This document shows positions 11,965 to 13,382 of a stretch of DNA of 13,382 nucleotides, piece by piece. The notes under the pieces were generated by a model, which saw nothing but the letters and a program-made list of their open reading frames with translations, was not told the DNA's origin and ran no database searches. Source of the DNA: Dialister sp. UBA734. GTDB taxonomy: Bacteria; Bacillota; Negativicutes; Veillonellales; Dialisteraceae. The stretch spans positions 1 to 13,382 of the forward strand of contig DBLC01000090.1 in the NCBI GenBank assembly GCA_002297935.1, given 5' to 3'. The translations under genes were made by a program, and so were the position numbers. The stretch's first letter is position 1; each line of letters starts with the position of its first letter.

Positions 11965-12103
11965 AAAGGTTCTAAGGGTTCTAAGGGTTCTAAAGGTACA
12001 AAGGGTTCTTAAGGTCTACGAATGAGAGGCCTATGCCTCGAACGTATTGACTCTTCCGAAAAACGTGAACCCCTTTAGAACCTTTTGCACCCTTAGAACC
12101 TTG
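11965..12103. repeat. Hairpin of repeated GGTTCTAAG words between the MEMO and cupin genes
   Basis: Left arm: AAGGTTCTAAGGG, GTTCTAAGG and GGTTCTAAAGG in succession (from 11966). Right arm: CCTTTAGAACC (12072-12082) and CCCTTAGAACCTT (12090-12102). A small GAGGC/GCCTC stem (about 12025-12039) lies at the tip. The right end, AGAACCTTGTAATCACTAG, matches the sequence at the 3' end of the ABC gene (about 5079-5096). There are no parS-like feet. No gene is seen from 11887 to 12135. Confidence 0.7.
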
Positions 12104-12135
12104 TAATCACTAGCACAATCATGCCTACTAACACA

Positions 12136-13293
12136 TCAATCTTTCACCCTAATAGTTGTAGTTTCCACTGCAATATCCAAATCTTCTAATTCAGAAGCAG
12201 TGACTGGGGGATGGGGCGGATTTTCTGTGGCAGCGGCTTTGGCGATGTGAATGATTTCTTCCGCCAAGCTATGGTATTGCGGATGGACCGTGTAAGCGTA
12301 TCCGCGAATGGCTCCAAATTCTCGAATGGTAATTCGTACGGCCCCAGGGCGGCGCAGGTCTGGCGGCAGCTCTTGGGGAACACGAAGGAAACGGCCGGTG
12401 CGAATATAATGTTCGATGGCTTCTCTTGCCAGTGCTACATAGGGAGAAGGGGTTGGTGTTTCTTTGGGAGCCGGCGGCTCTGGTAGGTAGAGCGCCACAC
12501 CATAGCCTACACCGAAGGGGCCTTCGTGAGATAGCAGCGGCAGCTTGGCTGGCGTATCTCCTAATGCTCCTAGAAGGAAATATACGGAAGGTAAACCGCA
12601 GGTGTCGATTTCTTGTAAAAGAGAAGAGGGGAGCAGGTCCAGTGCTTCTTTATCTCGATGGGACAAAGCGCTCACAATGGTTGCATCAAAGTCTTTCCCT
12701 TTAGGGCTATAGCCATGGGGCGCATCGGGTGTCAATTTATGGGATAAATCACCAGTGGCTATGACGGCGACCTGGCGATTTAATTTCTGGGCCGCATAGT
12801 TCACAATAGCACCTAAGGCATAGGATCCGTCTCTTTGGGTACTATTCGGCGTCATTACAACCAATTTTCCTTGAAATCCTGCTTGCAGGAGATAGTAAAG
12901 AGGAACGAAACTGCCCCAATCGATGTGAAGCGGCTTTTTATAGCGGGCAGCTTCTGCTTTGTCTACCTGGTGCCAATGATACAGCGGGGCGGCTTTTTTG
13001 CTGATGAGAGCTGCGAGTTCCTGGTCTACCAGTAGGGTCATGGAGAGCGCTGGATGTCCGAAGGCTCCCATGTTACCGGATAATTTTTCTGCCATCAAGA
13101 GCGATGGTCCATCAGAAAAACACAAATTATGGGGAGACATCACCACCACCGTTTCCGGATTTTCCGCCACAATCTGCTCCATAGCGGCCTTGACGGTCTC
13201 TATGGTTTTCATGACTTTTGATGAATCTTCTCCACCGATTTCCGGTATTATCACCGGCGGATGAGGAAATAATCCAGCTGCCACAAGTGACAT
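12136..13293 (-). CDS. MEMO-AMMECR1 fusion (AmmeMemoRadiSam system protein) with short AMMECR1 part
   Basis: The 385-residue product begins with a MEMO / class III extradiol dioxygenase-like domain (1-270): FPHPP (H11), SPHN (H55), HIDWG (H123), ATGDLSH (H185) and HGYSPKG. A Pro-rich linker (271-283) leads to an AMMECR1-like segment (284-385) starting SPYVALAREAIEHYIRTG. In anaerobes such fusions go with a radical SAM partner in the AmmeMemoRadiSam system, whose chemistry is poorly known; no partner gene is in this window. Two oddities stand out. The normally invariant LRGCIGT motif reads IRGYAYT (329-335). The domain also stops about 100 residues in, where AMMECR1 domains usually run some 70-80 further. 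No remnant of the missing part is visible after the stop. ATG 13291-13293 has AAAGGA 9 bp upstream, and a promoter lies at 13320-13348. Confidence 0.82.
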   Translation of the reverse strand: MSLVAAGLFPHPPVIIPEIGGEDSSKVMKTIETVKAAMEQIVAENPETVVVMSPHNLCFSDGPSLLMAEKLSGNMGAFGHPALSMTLLVDQELAALISKKAAPLYHWHQVDKAEAARYKKPLHIDWGSFVPLYYLLQAGFQGKLVVMTPNSTQRDGSYALGAIVNYAAQKLNRQVAVIATGDLSHKLTPDAPHGYSPKGKDFDATIVSALSHRDKEALDLLPSSLLQEIDTCGLPSVYFLLGALGDTPAKLPLLSHEGPFGVGYGVALYLPEPPAPKETPTPSPYVALAREAIEHYIRTGRFLRVPQELPPDLRRPGAVRITIREFGAIRGYAYTVHPQYHSLAEEIIHIAKAAATENPPHPPVTASELEDLDIAVETTTIRVKD

Positions 13294-13319
13294 AGTATCA
13301 CGTCCTTTCTTTGATTCTT

Positions 13320-13348
13320 AGTGTAGCGATTCTGGGATTTCATTGCAA
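13320..13348 (-). promoter_or_regulatory. Candidate promoter of the MEMO-AMMECR1 gene
   Basis: On the minus strand: TTGCAA (13343-13348), a 17-bp spacer and TACACT (13320-13325), each with four of six consensus bases. Predicted leader is about 20 nt. Confidence 0.5.
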
Positions 13349-13364
13349 GTCAGAAGTTGGGGAA

Positions 13365-13382
13365 ATGCGTAATGCGAAGTGC
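13365..13382. repeat. GTGCGTAATGCGAA-type short repeat, cut by the window edge
   Basis: ATGCGTAATGCGAAGTGC is the same word as in the blocks at 8100-8145 and 8308-8338. It probably continues beyond the window. Confidence 0.6.

Noticed and set aside
1..13382. tRNA, rRNA, transposase or phage genes
   Set aside because: I looked on both strands and saw none. The repeats have no associated recombinase in the window.

Overview
The window looks like chromosomal DNA of a strictly anaerobic, low-to-mid GC bacterium of the Bacillota, most likely a Negativicute (inference). The pointers are strong AGGAG-type ribosome sites, TTGACA/TATAAT promoters, a LarA-family racemase, an AmmeMemoRadiSam-type protein and a heterodimeric ABC exporter. 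Coding density is unusually low. Seven chromosomal genes and gene remnants are separated by 0.25-1.8 kb of structured repeat DNA. Apart from the left-end remnant and one copy of a tiny toxin module, all genes lie on the minus strand.

Layout from left to right: (1) 82-803, an AT-rich remnant of a family 2 glycosyltransferase, 5'-truncated and frameshifted at a run of ten G. (2) 883-1191, a candidate type I toxin/antisense-RNA module. (3) 1204-1411, a hairpin repeat. (4) 1527-2477, a CorA/ZntB-type metal channel with its own promoter. (5) 2552-2980, a 56-bp tandem array and a double-palindrome hairpin element. (6) 2986-4617 and 5093-6826, the two half-transporters of an ABC exporter, split by 475 bp of repeats. 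(7) 6872-7825, two double-palindrome hairpin elements flanking a 243-bp inverted repeat. (8) 7850-8071, a small protein of unknown function. (9) 8397-9698, a LarA-family protein with a terminator, promoter and structured leader. (10) 10080-11535, three hairpin elements alternating with two more toxin/antisense modules. (11) 11536-11886, a small cupin. (12) 12136-13293, a MEMO-AMMECR1 fusion whose AMMECR1 half is short.

The dominant feature is a 16-bp palindrome, TGTTTCACGTGAAACA, identical to the known bacterial ParB-binding site parS. I count 20 copies or near copies: four perfect, the rest mostly one to three changes away. They are not scattered at random. Twelve sit in pairs at the two feet of six long imperfect palindromes of about 231-291 bp. 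Three sit in a 55-bp tandem repeat. One perfect copy lies inside an ABC transporter reading frame. Several fall within 0-50 bp after a stop codon. About seven sites carry a CCCG half-core that resembles the Noc site rather than parS. No parA, parB, noc or replication gene is present, so a centromere-like role is a hypothesis.

The second unusual layer is a family of three 22-24-codon hydrophobic peptide genes. Each has a TTGACA promoter inside a hairpin, a sequestered Shine-Dalgarno sequence, and a convergent antisense RNA with its own extended -10 promoter. Each module is linked to a hairpin element, and two form an approximately 580-bp tandem unit. One copy carries a 1-base deletion in a T run.
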